Origin: Reyranella sp.
GTDB lineage: Bacteria; Pseudomonadota; Alphaproteobacteria; Reyranellales; Reyranellaceae
NCBI RefSeq assembly: GCF_017305915.1
Contig: NZ_JAFKJN010000024.1
Span: 1-64,000, forward strand
Reading direction: 5' to 3'
DNA length: 64,000 nucleotides
How positions within the stretch are numbered: position 1 is the first letter of the stretch; the number at the start of each line of letters is the position of its first letter. A model generated the notes under the pieces. The model saw nothing but the letters and a program-made list of their open reading frames with translations. It was not told the DNA's origin and made no database searches. Shown in pieces: positions 1 through 8,026 of this stretch. The translations under genes were made by a program, and so were the position numbers.

Positions 1-84
1 CTTCGATACCACCGGCACCGTGTCCCGATCCGTCTCCCGCAAGATCGATACGATCTGCTCTTCCGTGAACCTCGACTTCTTCAT
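1..84 (-). mobile_element. IS3-type transposase OrfA, N-terminal fragment (cut by window edge)
   Basis: The minus strand encodes 28 residues beginning MKKSRFTEEQIVSILRE, the typical N-terminal helix of IS3-family OrfA DNA-binding proteins. A strong ribosome site (GAGGAGGCAGG) lies directly before the ATG. The gene continues beyond the left edge, so I cannot say whether the element is complete. A TG-starting sequence on the minus strand near 113 (TGAGAGACTGG) could be the element end, but the other end is not in the window to compare. Confidence 0.7.
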
Positions 85-121
85 CCTGCCTCCTCGCGGA
101 GGCCAGTCTCTCAACTAATCG

Positions 122-343
122 ATGGCCCGAAAACCCAGGGGCAGGTCAGATGAGATCGATCTGGCTCAGGACGCTTGGAGGGAGGAATGGGAAAACGACA
201 AGTCTGAATGCGCGAGGACTTTTGTCAACGCAATCGTCGGCAATGGCATAAACGGTGCAGAGCGAAAAAGCCGGGATAGCCTCATCAAGCTTCTTCAGAG
301 CGAAGGCAGTCTTCGAATGGTCACAGTATGCTGCTCTTCCTAA
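122..343 (+). CDS. small unrecognised ORF beside the IS fragment
   Basis: A 73-residue reading frame starting MARKPRGRSDEIDL. I recognise no family. No convincing ribosome site precedes the ATG. The stretch 110-470 is visibly less GC-rich than the rest of the window and sits next to a transposase fragment, so it may be acquired DNA or the remains of an interrupted gene. The rest of 344-547 shows no other feature. Low confidence that this is a real gene. Confidence 0.2.
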   Translation: MARKPRGRSDEIDLAQDAWREEWENDKSECARTFVNAIVGNGINGAERKSRDSLIKLLQSEGSLRMVTVCCSS

Positions 344-547
344 ATCACCTCGGCCGTCGCGATCCCAACCCACGCTTTTCTAAAGGCGACGTCAGTCTGC
401 ACGAGGCGATGCAGGTCCCTAGCGGAACGGATTCGCTCGCGTAACCTATAGCCTAATCAAATCCTCTGTCTTACCGCTTGGCTGCGCCCCTACTCGGCGG
501 GCGCGCAACATGGTGGCTTGTGCCGCCGAGCCAAAGGGCCGCGGAGT

Positions 548-1606
548 CTAGGCCGCCCCGGCCGGCCGGCGCAGGCCGGTCCACAGCGTGCCGACGAGGC
601 CCGCGAAGGCCGCCGTCCAGGCCAGCAGCGCCAGGTAGGCGAAGACGTGCGGGACCGGATCGAGGAAGGGAAGATCGAGCGCGCGCGCCATCTGCCAGGT
701 CGCCACCGTGTACATGCCGAGCGGAAACACGGCGCCCCAGTAGAGCGGGTCGTAGCGCAGCGGAAAGCGCCGCATGACGTAGCGCCACAGGGCGAGCACG
801 ACCAGCATCGGGATCCACCAGCTCCCCGTGGCCCAGTAGAAGATGGTGAAGCCACGCACGAACGGCAGCACCGACTGCAGGAACGGAGCGTCGGGGGCAT
901 TCAGGATCAGCAGCGCGCCCGCCAGCGTCGAGATCGCCATGGCGCCCATGTTGATCCAGTAGGGCGGCGACAGATCGCCCGGCGCGAAATCGAAGAAGAC
1001 GTAGCGATAGAAGATCAGCGCCGCCATCCAGATGTAGAGCATACCGCCCCACAGCCACATCGACAGCGCGAGGAAATTGAGCTCGAGCCGGTGGGGCTGC
1101 GGCCAGTGCGGCGCGATCAGCGCCGCCAGCACCGCGATCGCCTGGGTCGACACGACCGCGAGCAGCCAGCCGCCGTTGATGCCCTGCGCCAGGCTGGGCT
1201 TGTCTCGCTTCACCGACAGGGCGGCGAAGATGCCGTAGGTCAGCACGACCCAGAGCACGACCGAGACGGCCCACAGCAGCGTCGCGATGGCCGGGTCCCC
1301 GGCGATCATCACGAACTGGCTGCCGAGCACGCAGGAGCCTGCGACCAGCGTGAGGTTGCCCGGTCCGCGCTGATGGTCGGCGATGTCGGCGAAGAAGGCG
1401 CGCGGATGCCACAGCAGGCGCAGACCGGTCAGCGCCAGCAGCACGAGGTAGGCCACGACATTGCCGGCAAACAGGATCTCGGCCACCGCCGGCATGTCGT
1501 AGAGATGTGCGGCGATCGACACGATGCCGGTCGCCATCACCATGGCGAAATAGGCGGGCGACAGGTCGCGTGTCGCACGCCGCAGAAGAGAGACGACCTC
1601 GGCCAT
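548..1606 (-). CDS. TDT/SLAC1-family transporter (tellurite-resistance/dicarboxylate type)
   Basis: This 352-residue, strongly hydrophobic protein has the family's first-helix signature (PAYFAMVMATGIVSIAAHL, about residues 17-35), followed by repeated hydrophobic helices over its full length. TDT/SLAC1 proteins are inner-membrane carriers or channels for small anions such as malate, sulfite or tellurite-related ions; the substrate cannot be read from sequence. The gene starts 16 bases after the flavin reductase gene stops, on the same strand, so the two are probably co-transcribed. That pairing might hint at an organic acid or sulfur oxyanion, but this is speculation. Confidence 0.85.
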   Translation of the reverse strand: MAEVVSLLRRATRDLSPAYFAMVMATGIVSIAAHLYDMPAVAEILFAGNVVAYLVLLALTGLRLLWHPRAFFADIADHQRGPGNLTLVAGSCVLGSQFVMIAGDPAIATLLWAVSVVLWVVLTYGIFAALSVKRDKPSLAQGINGGWLLAVVSTQAIAVLAALIAPHWPQPHRLELNFLALSMWLWGGMLYIWMAALIFYRYVFFDFAPGDLSPPYWINMGAMAISTLAGALLILNAPDAPFLQSVLPFVRGFTIFYWATGSWWIPMLVVLALWRYVMRRFPLRYDPLYWGAVFPLGMYTVATWQMARALDLPFLDPVPHVFAYLALLAWTAAFAGLVGTLWTGLRRPAGAA

Positions 1607-1622
1607 CGCCTCGGCTGGCCGC

Positions 1623-2138
1623 CTAGGCGGCCTGCAGCGCCTTCTTCAGCAACTCGCTGTGCACGAAGTTGCCGTCGCAATAGAGCAGCGCGTGCGCCTC
1701 GGGATCGAGCGTCAGGTCGACGATCTCGCCGATATAAATGGTGTGCGTGCCGGCCGGGACCCTGGTCACCAGCCGGCAGTCGAACGACACCGGGCAGCCC
1801 TTGAGCACCGGCGCGCCGGTCGACAGGCTCGACCATTCGCCCATGTCGGTGAAGCGCTCGTCGCCCTCGACCCCGTCCATGCCGGCGAAGCGCTCGGCGA
1901 TCTTGCGATGGCCGGGCGCCAGGACGTTGACGCAGAAGAAGCCGGCCTCGCCGATCGGGTCGTGGGCCGAGGCGGACTTGTTGACGCAGACCAGAAGCTG
2001 CGGCGGATCGGCCGAAACCGAGCAGACCGCCGTGGCGGTGAGCCCGCCGCGCAGCTCGCGGTGGCGGGTGGTGATCAGGGTGACGCTCGCCGCGAGGTGG
2101 CGCATGCCCGTCTTGAAGGCAGCCGCATCGATACTCAT
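1623..2138 (-). CDS. flavin reductase-like (HpaC/DIM6 family) protein
   Basis: This 171-residue protein matches the flavin-reductase-like FMN-binding split-barrel family: an N-terminal FKTGMRHLAASVTLITT segment, then LTATAVCSVSADPPQLLVCVN, the FMN-contacting region. Such proteins use NAD(P)H to reduce FMN or FAD, usually supplying a separate monooxygenase. No monooxygenase lies beside it; the downstream neighbour is the TDT transporter. Length is normal for the family. The ATG at 2138 is the only good start. The electron-accepting partner is unknown. Confidence 0.85.
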   Translation of the reverse strand: MSIDAAAFKTGMRHLAASVTLITTRHRELRGGLTATAVCSVSADPPQLLVCVNKSASAHDPIGEAGFFCVNVLAPGHRKIAERFAGMDGVEGDERFTDMGEWSSLSTGAPVLKGCPVSFDCRLVTRVPAGTHTIYIGEIVDLTLDPEAHALLYCDGNFVHSELLKKALQAA

Positions 2139-2295
2139 GGCGCGACTCTAGGCCACCGGAGACGCGCGCCGCCACCCCGAAAACGCTGCTAACCCCCCGG
2201 CCGGCCGGCGAAATTCGCCTCCGTCACAAAAGGTTAATAAGACTGCCGTTCTTTGCGGTTGCCCGGCGGCGGCGCCCGGGTAGGTTTCGCCCTGC

Positions 2296-3177
2296 ATGCC
2301 GTTCACCCTGGCCCCCGATACCCCGCCCGACCGGGCGTTGCGGCAGATCGTGGCAGAGTGCCAGGCCGATCTCCTGAAATACCGCGCCGTGGTGCTGTCC
2401 ACGCGCAAGGCCATCGGCATCCATCAGACGCGGGTGGCGCTGCGCCGGCTGCGCGCCGTCCTGACCCTGTTCCGCGGCGCCGTCAGCCCGAACGCGGGCC
2501 GCCTGGTGCGGTCGATGGCGGCCGAAGCCAAGTGGCTGGCCGGCGAATGCGCGCCGGCGCGCGACCTGCACGTCTTCCTGACCGAGACGGTCGAGGACGT
2601 GCCGCCGCTCGTCCGGCGCATCGCCACGCGGCTCGCCCGCACGCACCTCGAGCGGGCGCGCTCGGCGCTGTCGGGCGCGCGCTACAACGCCTTCGAAGGC
2701 CAGCTCACCGGCTTCGTCCGGGAAGCGCCGGCCGAAGCCGGCCGGCTCGACGCCTTCGGCCGCGTGGTGCTGGACAAGCGCCACGCCAAGGTCGAGCAGC
2801 GCGGACGGCATCTCAAGAGCCTCGACGACGAGGACCTGCACAAGTTGCGCATCGCGATCAAGAAGCAGCGCTACGCGGCGGCCTTCCTGCAGCCCGCCTT
2901 TTCGGCGGTCCCTTTTGATTCGAAGGCGACGAAGGCCTATATCGAGGCGACAGTGCGCCTGCAGGGCGCGCTCGGCACCCTGAACGATCGCGTGGTGGCG
3001 GCCCATATGCTGGACGACATCGCCGTCGCGGCCCGCCCGACGGAAGACGTCGCCAAGCCGCTGCGCAAGCTCGCCAAGCAGTCCGAGGGCGGCGAGAAGG
3101 ACCGCCGCCGCAAGGTCGAGCGGGCCTGGAAGAAGTTCAGCAAGGCCGAGCGGTTCTGGCGGACACCAACGGAGTGA
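2296..3177 (+). CDS. CHAD domain protein
   Basis: This 293-residue protein is rich in His, Arg and Lys on helices. Two internal CHAD repeats are visible: IHQTRVALRRLRAVLTLF near residues 42-59 and LHKLRIAIKKQRYAAAFLQ near residues 183-201. CHAD domains bind inorganic polyphosphate through these basic helices and often target proteins to polyphosphate granules. There is no attached CYTH (triphosphatase) domain, so this is a stand-alone CHAD protein. The stop overlaps the ribosome site of the following CobW-type gene (spacing 2 bases to its ATG), suggesting translational coupling. Confidence 0.85.
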   Translation: MPFTLAPDTPPDRALRQIVAECQADLLKYRAVVLSTRKAIGIHQTRVALRRLRAVLTLFRGAVSPNAGRLVRSMAAEAKWLAGECAPARDLHVFLTETVEDVPPLVRRIATRLARTHLERARSALSGARYNAFEGQLTGFVREAPAEAGRLDAFGRVVLDKRHAKVEQRGRHLKSLDDEDLHKLRIAIKKQRYAAAFLQPAFSAVPFDSKATKAYIEATVRLQGALGTLNDRVVAAHMLDDIAVAARPTEDVAKPLRKLAKQSEGGEKDRRRKVERAWKKFSKAERFWRTPTE

Positions 3178-3179
3178 CG

Positions 3180-4328
3180 ATGAGCAACACGCAGACCGCC
3201 GCCGAAGAACGCATCCCCGTGACCGTGCTGACCGGCTTCCTGGGCAGCGGCAAGACCACCCTGCTCAACAAGCTGCTGCGCCGGCCCGAGCTTGCCGACA
3301 CCGCGGTGATCATCAACGAGTTCGGCGAGATCGGCCTCGACCATCTGCTGGTAGAGAAGTCGAACGAGGACGGCATGGTGACGCTGAACTCGGGCTGCCT
3401 GTGCTGCACCGTGCGCGGCGACCTGGTGCGCACCATGAGCGAGCTGTTCCTCAAGCGCTCCAAGGGCGAGGTGACGCCGTTCAAGCGCATGGTGGTCGAG
3501 ACCACAGGCCTCGCCGATCCGGCGCCGATCCTGCACACCCTGATGACCGATCCCCTGCTCGCCTCGCGCTATCGCCTCGACGGCGTGGTGACGACGGTCG
3601 ACGGCGTCAACGGCGCCAGCACGCTCGACAACCACGAGGAAGCGGTGAAGCAGGCCGCGGTCGCCGACCGGCTGCTGCTGACCAAGGTCGACATCGCCGA
3701 CGCGCCCAAGCTCGACGAGCTGAAGCACCGCCTGCAGCACCTCAATCCCGGCGCGCCCTCGGTGTCGATCTCAGCCGGCGAGATCGATCCCAACCAGATC
3801 CTCAATGCCGGCCTCTACAATCCCGACACCAAGACCGCCGACGTCAAGCGCTGGCTGCACGAGGAAGCCTACGAGGGCAGCCACGACCATGGCCACGGCC
3901 ATCACCACCATGGGCACGGCCACGATCATGGCCATGGACACGAGCACGGCCACGGCGAGCAGGACCCGCACAACGTCAACCGCCACGACGATCGCATCAA
4001 GGCGTTCTGCATGACCTTCGACGAGCCGATGAGCTGGGCGACGGTGGCGGCGGCGTTCGACGCGCTGGTGACCTATCGCGGCCCCGACCTGCTGCGCATG
4101 AAGGGCATCCTGAACGTCAAGGACACCGACAAGCCGGTGGTGATCCACGGCGTGCAGCACGTCTTCCACCCGCCGGCGACGCTTGAAGCGTGGCCCGAGG
4201 GTGACGACCGCAAGAGCCGCGTGGTGTTCATCACCCGTGACATCGCCGAGAGCACCATCCGCAAGGTCTTCGCCTCCTTCTTCGACGCCGAGAAGAAGGG
4301 CTGGGGCCAGGAACAGCAGCAGCAATAA
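3180..4328 (+). CDS. CobW/COG0523 (G3E) GTPase with His-rich metal-binding loop
   Basis: This 382-residue protein has a Walker A motif GFLGSGKTT (residues 19-27), the metal-binding CxCC motif (GCLCC, about residue 70) and a CobW C-terminal domain. COG0523 proteins are GTP-driven metallochaperones, most often for zinc, sometimes cobalt or the nitrile hydratase metal. A long His/Gly/Asp stretch near residues 233-262 contains many HGH and HDH units and is a likely metal-buffering loop. I chose the ATG at 3180, five bases after GGAG, rather than an in-frame GTG at 3174. No Zur box was recognised upstream, so metal-responsive control is untested. Confidence 0.9.
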   Translation: MSNTQTAAEERIPVTVLTGFLGSGKTTLLNKLLRRPELADTAVIINEFGEIGLDHLLVEKSNEDGMVTLNSGCLCCTVRGDLVRTMSELFLKRSKGEVTPFKRMVVETTGLADPAPILHTLMTDPLLASRYRLDGVVTTVDGVNGASTLDNHEEAVKQAAVADRLLLTKVDIADAPKLDELKHRLQHLNPGAPSVSISAGEIDPNQILNAGLYNPDTKTADVKRWLHEEAYEGSHDHGHGHHHHGHGHDHGHGHEHGHGEQDPHNVNRHDDRIKAFCMTFDEPMSWATVAAAFDALVTYRGPDLLRMKGILNVKDTDKPVVIHGVQHVFHPPATLEAWPEGDDRKSRVVFITRDIAESTIRKVFASFFDAEKKGWGQEQQQQ

Positions 4329-4464
4329 CTTCCGGTCTGCGGGCGTTCGGTCCGCAGCCGCAATGACTCTGTTGTCGCCCGCGCCGAAAGGTGATGGGGT
4401 GGCGCCCGCGTGAGCCGCCGCCAAGAGCCGCCGCGCGAGAGGAAGCGACGGACGGAGCGTACGC

Positions 4465-5511
4465 ATGGCTTTTGTGATCAGGCGCCGCGAGATCGTGTGC
4501 GTGGCGGCGTCGGCGGCCGGGCTGGCCGCGTTCGGCGCGCGGGCCCAGGGCAAGACCGGCTCGGGTGTCTATCCGGTGGCGGTGCCGACTTATGAGGTCA
4601 TGTTCGTCGCCCAGGCGAAGGGCTTCCTCAAGGACGAAGGCTACGACTTCAAGCTGATCCAGGGCGGCTCGGGCGTGAAGACCCGCGAGATCCTGGCCTC
4701 ACGCCAGGGCGACTTCGCGATCGCCGACATCCAGCACGTGCTGCAGCTCAACAAGAACGGCCGCGCGACCCGCGCGCTGATGGCGCTCGACCAGCGCGCG
4801 CCCGGCGTGCGCTTCGCCATCCGCAAGGACCTGTTCGACCAGGGCGTCGACACCGTGCAGAAGTACGCGGCCTGGAAGCGGCCCGACGGCAAGCGGGCGA
4901 TCTTGGGCGTTTCCTCGCTCGGCGGTACCTCGCATCTGTGGTCGCACTATTTCATGGAGAGCATGGGGCTGGCCGACAAGGTGACCTGGGTCGGCGTCGG
5001 CAACGTCGACACCATGCTGGGCACGCTCAAGACCAAGCAGATCGACTTGCTGTCGAGCGCCATCTCGGTGGTGACCGAGGCCGAGAAGAACGGCTGGGGC
5101 AAGGTGATCTATGCGCCGAGCGACGAGAAGACCTGGAACTCGGTGATCGGCGGCCCGGTGCCGGTGAACGCCAACTTCTGTCTCGCCGCCACCATCGAGA
5201 AGGAGCCGGAGAAGGTGCAGGCCTTCACCAACGCCGCCTGGCGCGCCGTGCAATGGATCAAGGCCAACAGCCCGGAGAACGTCCTGGCCGCCATCGAGCC
5301 CTTCGTCGGCTCGACCTCTCACGATGCCAACCTGCTCGAGATCGGCGAGCTCAAGGACGTCGGCGACTGGAACGGCCTGATCCCCGCGGAGAACTGGGCG
5401 CGTGGCGAGAAGGTCTGGTACGGCGAGCTCACCGGCCTGAAGCCGATCAAGATGGAAGATGCCGTCGCCGACAAGTTCCTCAAGGCGGCGCATGCCAAGT
5501 ACCCCGCCTGA
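4465..5511 (+). CDS. NitT/TauT-type ABC transporter substrate-binding protein
   Basis: This 348-residue exported protein has a Tat-like or Sec N-terminus (RRREIVCVAASAAGLAAFGA, then ARAQ). It is followed by the SsuA/THI5-like binding fold, with EVMFVAQAKGFLKDEGYDFK near residue 40 and QGDFAIADIQHVLQLNKNG near residue 84. It is the first gene of a binding protein-ATPase-permease operon. Families in this group carry nitrate, sulfonates, taurine, pyrimidine precursors or aromatic acids; the sequence does not settle which. The ATPase gene start overlaps its end by 20 bases. The 136 bases upstream show no recognisable riboswitch. Confidence 0.85.
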   Translation: MAFVIRRREIVCVAASAAGLAAFGARAQGKTGSGVYPVAVPTYEVMFVAQAKGFLKDEGYDFKLIQGGSGVKTREILASRQGDFAIADIQHVLQLNKNGRATRALMALDQRAPGVRFAIRKDLFDQGVDTVQKYAAWKRPDGKRAILGVSSLGGTSHLWSHYFMESMGLADKVTWVGVGNVDTMLGTLKTKQIDLLSSAISVVTEAEKNGWGKVIYAPSDEKTWNSVIGGPVPVNANFCLAATIEKEPEKVQAFTNAAWRAVQWIKANSPENVLAAIEPFVGSTSHDANLLEIGELKDVGDWNGLIPAENWARGEKVWYGELTGLKPIKMEDAVADKFLKAAHAKYPA

Positions 5512-6301
5512 CGTTCGCTGCCGTATCGAGATAAACGGGCTTCGCAAGGACTTTCTCGCCAACGGGCGTGAGGTTGTGGCGGTCGACGATGCGTCGTTCC
5601 GCATCGACGACGGCGAGTTCGTCGCGCTGCTCGGCCCGTCGGGCTGTGGCAAGAGCACCATCTTGAACATGGTGGCGACGCTGATCGCGCCCACCGGCGG
5701 CACCATCAAGGTCGACGGCGCGCCGGTCAGCTTCGGCAAGCCGGTGCGCCATGTCGGCTACGTCTTCCAGAAGGACACGCTGTTCCCCTGGCGCACCGTC
5801 GAGGACAATATCGGCTACTCGCTCGAGCTCGCCGGCGTGCCGATCGGCGAGCGCCGCACGCGGGTCGCCGAGGCGATCCACCAGGCCGGCCTCGACGGCT
5901 TCGCGCGCTTCTACCCGGCGTCGCTGTCGGGCGGCATGCGTCAGCGGGTGTCGCTGATGCGCACCCTGATCTCGAACCCCGAGATCCTGCTGATGGACGA
6001 GCCGTTCGGCGCGCTCGACACCCACACCAAGCTCGACATGCATTCGGTGCTGCTCGGACTGTGGGAGCGCCAGCGCCAGACCGTGCTGTTCGTCACCCAC
6101 GATCTCGGCGAGGCGCTGACCCTGGCCGACCGCATCATCCTGCTGTCGGCGCGGCCCGGCCGGGTGAAGCAGGATTTCCGGGTCGACTTCCCGCGCCCGC
6201 GCGATGCCGTGGCGCTGCGCGAGACCCGGCAGTATGCCGAGCTGTTCTCCAAGGTCTGGCATTCGCTGGGCGAGGAATTCGCCCGGAGTCGAAGCACATG
6301 A
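5492..6301 (+). CDS. NitT/TauT-type ABC transporter ATPase
   Basis: This 269-residue ATPase has every nucleotide-binding motif intact: Walker A GPSGCGKST, Q-loop FQKD, signature LSGGMRQR, Walker B ILLMDEPFGALD and switch histidine VTHD. It energises uptake by the permease encoded next. The chosen ATG at 5492 lies inside the end of the binding-protein gene, a normal overlap for this operon type; an upstream in-frame start would add 11 unlikely residues. Sequence similarity places it with SsuB/TauB-like ATPases. Confidence 0.9.
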   Translation: MPSTPPDVRCRIEINGLRKDFLANGREVVAVDDASFRIDDGEFVALLGPSGCGKSTILNMVATLIAPTGGTIKVDGAPVSFGKPVRHVGYVFQKDTLFPWRTVEDNIGYSLELAGVPIGERRTRVAEAIHQAGLDGFARFYPASLSGGMRQRVSLMRTLISNPEILLMDEPFGALDTHTKLDMHSVLLGLWERQRQTVLFVTHDLGEALTLADRIILLSARPGRVKQDFRVDFPRPRDAVALRETRQYAELFSKVWHSLGEEFARSRST

Positions 6302-6311
6302 GCCGCAGCAC

Positions 6312-7178
6312 ATGAGGCGCGCCTCCACCCTCTTCTGGCAGATCCTCATCGGCCTCGGCGCGCTGGCGCTGTGGGAATGGGGCTGGAACCTGCACGAGCG
6401 GCTGCCGTGGCTGATCCCCGACCTGCTCGATCCCTACTTCGTCTCCAGGCCATCGGTGATCTTCCAACAGTTCCTGTCGATGAGCTGCCTGGTCGGCCGC
6501 GACGGCAACTGGACCTTCGGCGTCGACGGCGCCTTCGCCAAATGCATGAGCCGGTCGGAGAACAACCTCTGGATCGCGACCTTCGTCACGCTGAAGAACA
6601 CGCTGTGGGGCTTCCTCACGGGCGTCAGCTCGGGCTTCGTGCTCGGCCTGCTGCTCGGCCGGTCCAATCGGCTGAGCCAGATCTTCTATCCCTACATCAC
6701 CGCCTTCAACTCGATCCCGCGCATTGCGCTGGCGCCGATCATCATCCTGGCCTTCGGCATCGGCGACGCTTCCAAGGTCGTGACGGCCTGGCTGGTCGTG
6801 GTGTTCCTGGTGTTCTTCAACACCTTCGAGGGCGCCCGCTCGGTCGACCGCGACCATATCAACGCCTCGCGTCTGCTTGGCGCCAGCGAATGGCAGGTCA
6901 CGCGCACGGTGATCGTGCCCTCGACCATGGCCTGGCTGTTCGCCTCGCTGTCGCCGGCCATCTCGTTCTCGCTGATCGGCGTGATCGTCGGCGAGTTCAT
7001 CGGCGCCGAGCACGGCATCGGCCGCATGATCATCGAGGCCGAGGCCCGCGGCGAGGCCGCCGGCATGATGGTCGCGGTGTTCGTGCTGATGATCGCCGGC
7101 GTCATCCTGTCGGCGCTGGTGCGCCGGCTGCAGGCCTATCTCCTGCGCTGGCGACCGGCGCAGACGGTCGGAGGTTAG
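6312..7178 (+). CDS. NitT/TauT-type ABC transporter permease
   Basis: This 288-residue inner-membrane protein has the binding-protein-dependent permease fold. The EAA-like coupling region reads RLLGASEWQVTRTVIVPSTM, near residue 192, and hydrophobic helices surround it. It completes the operon. The start at 6312 is 10 bases after the ATPase stop. Between residues about 45 and 80 there is an extra periplasmic-looking segment before the transport domain (SMSCLVGRDGNWTFGVDGAF), slightly longer than in SsuC. The stop is immediately followed by the end of the decayed higA gene on the other strand. Confidence 0.87.
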   Translation: MRRASTLFWQILIGLGALALWEWGWNLHERLPWLIPDLLDPYFVSRPSVIFQQFLSMSCLVGRDGNWTFGVDGAFAKCMSRSENNLWIATFVTLKNTLWGFLTGVSSGFVLGLLLGRSNRLSQIFYPYITAFNSIPRIALAPIIILAFGIGDASKVVTAWLVVVFLVFFNTFEGARSVDRDHINASRLLGASEWQVTRTVIVPSTMAWLFASLSPAISFSLIGVIVGEFIGAEHGIGRMIIEAEARGEAAGMMVAVFVLMIAGVILSALVRRLQAYLLRWRPAQTVGG

Positions 7179-7536
7179 TCAGGCGGCTTTACGGCCCGCG
7201 CTTCGCGACCGAGCCCGTCGGCGGCTTTCGCCCGCCAACCGATAGGGAGATACCAGAGCCTCGGCTGGAATCTTCCATTGCCGACTGAGCTTCCAGATCA
7301 TCGGCAAGGTCGGCCTGGGTGTAGCCCGCGGTTCGCATGCGATGCCGGATCATCTCGATGGGATGCGGCGGTCCGATCGGATGATGCCGTTCCTCGTAGG
7401 CCTCAATCAGGAGCGTCGGCAGATCGAACCGATCGGCTTCCGCCGTGTTCTCCTTCGGCTCACGATCGAAGTACTGCTCGATCTCGGCCAGCGCCTCTTT
7501 GTACTCGGCCTCGGTGCGGATAGGGCGGCTGATCAT
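7179..7536 (-). pseudogene. higA: decayed higA-type antitoxin (internal deletion and frameshift)
   Basis: The first part reads as a HigA-family antitoxin (MISRPIRTEAEYKEALAEIE, then DRFDLPTLLIEAYEERHHPI and HRMRTAGYTQADL). After QADL, near 7302-7310, homology continues in a different frame (LPMIWKLSRQWKIPAEALV), the normal HigA C-terminus. About 20 residues, including the DNA-recognition part of the helix-turn-helix (family consensus GSRxRVSEVLNxKR), are missing at the join. The gene therefore encodes no working repressor. It overlaps the higB remnant by the classic ATGA junction. Confidence 0.85.
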
Positions 7537-7613
7537 CGTACGGTCTCCGGGTCTATGCGATCGTATTCCGCATGGATGCCGACGAACTTGATGAGAACAC
7601 GTTTGAACTTGTG
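7533..7613 (-). pseudogene. higB: C-terminal remnant of higB-type toxin
   Basis: Only the last 26 codons remain, reading HKFKRVLIKFVGIHAEYD then RIDPETVR before the stop. This is the conserved end of HigB/RelE-like mRNA interferases, where the family has FIGTHxxYDxID. Immediately upstream in the same frame is the TGA stop of the GFA gene, so the rest of the toxin is gone. The stop overlaps the higA ATG, the usual toxin-first higBA order. Confidence 0.8.
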
Positions 7614-8018
7614 TCAGCGCAACGGCACCGTCTCGTAGCACGTGAGGCCGCGCGAGCTGTCGTCCCAGGCCGGGCGGCTGCGGGTGAAGATCGCCATCGT
7701 CGGCTTGAACAGCGACGTGTCGTCGAGCGAGCCCGCATAGAAGTTGGTCAGGCCCGGCATGGCCTCAGCGGTGCCGTAGACGATGCTCTGGCAGGTCGGG
7801 CAGGCATGGCGTGTCGCCGTACGGCCGCTACCGCCGGTCGTGGCATAGGCACGCGTCGGGCCCTCGATCGTGCCGGCAGCCTCGTCGAAGCACAGCCAGC
7901 CGACATGGCCGCCGCCGCCGAGCCGCTGGCAATTGCGGCAATGGCACAGGCCCTGCAGCTTGGGCTCGCCCTCGGCGCGATAGCGCAGGGCGCCGCACAG
8001 ACATCCGCCGGTGATCAT
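7614..8018 (-). CDS. GFA (CENP-V/glutathione-dependent formaldehyde-activating-like) family protein
   Basis: This 134-residue zinc protein carries the GFA cysteine pattern: C6xC8 (GGCLCG), C25HC27xxC30 (LCHCRNC) and a later CPTC near residue 82. The family includes S-(hydroxymethyl)glutathione synthase, but most small members have no proven substrate. It lies 8 bases after the MFS gene on the same strand, so the two are likely co-transcribed. Its stop codon abuts the higB remnant, so the deletion that removed most of higB ended exactly here. Confidence 0.85.
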   Translation of the reverse strand: MITGGCLCGALRYRAEGEPKLQGLCHCRNCQRLGGGGHVGWLCFDEAAGTIEGPTRAYATTGGSGRTATRHACPTCQSIVYGTAEAMPGLTNFYAGSLDDTSLFKPTMAIFTRSRPAWDDSSRGLTCYETVPLR

Positions 8019-8026
8019 GCCGCGGA

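Noticed and set aside
4329..4464. Riboswitch before the NitT/TauT operon
   Set aside because: No match to the conserved cores of TPP, guanidine, SAM or molybdenum cofactor riboswitches that I could recognise by eye.
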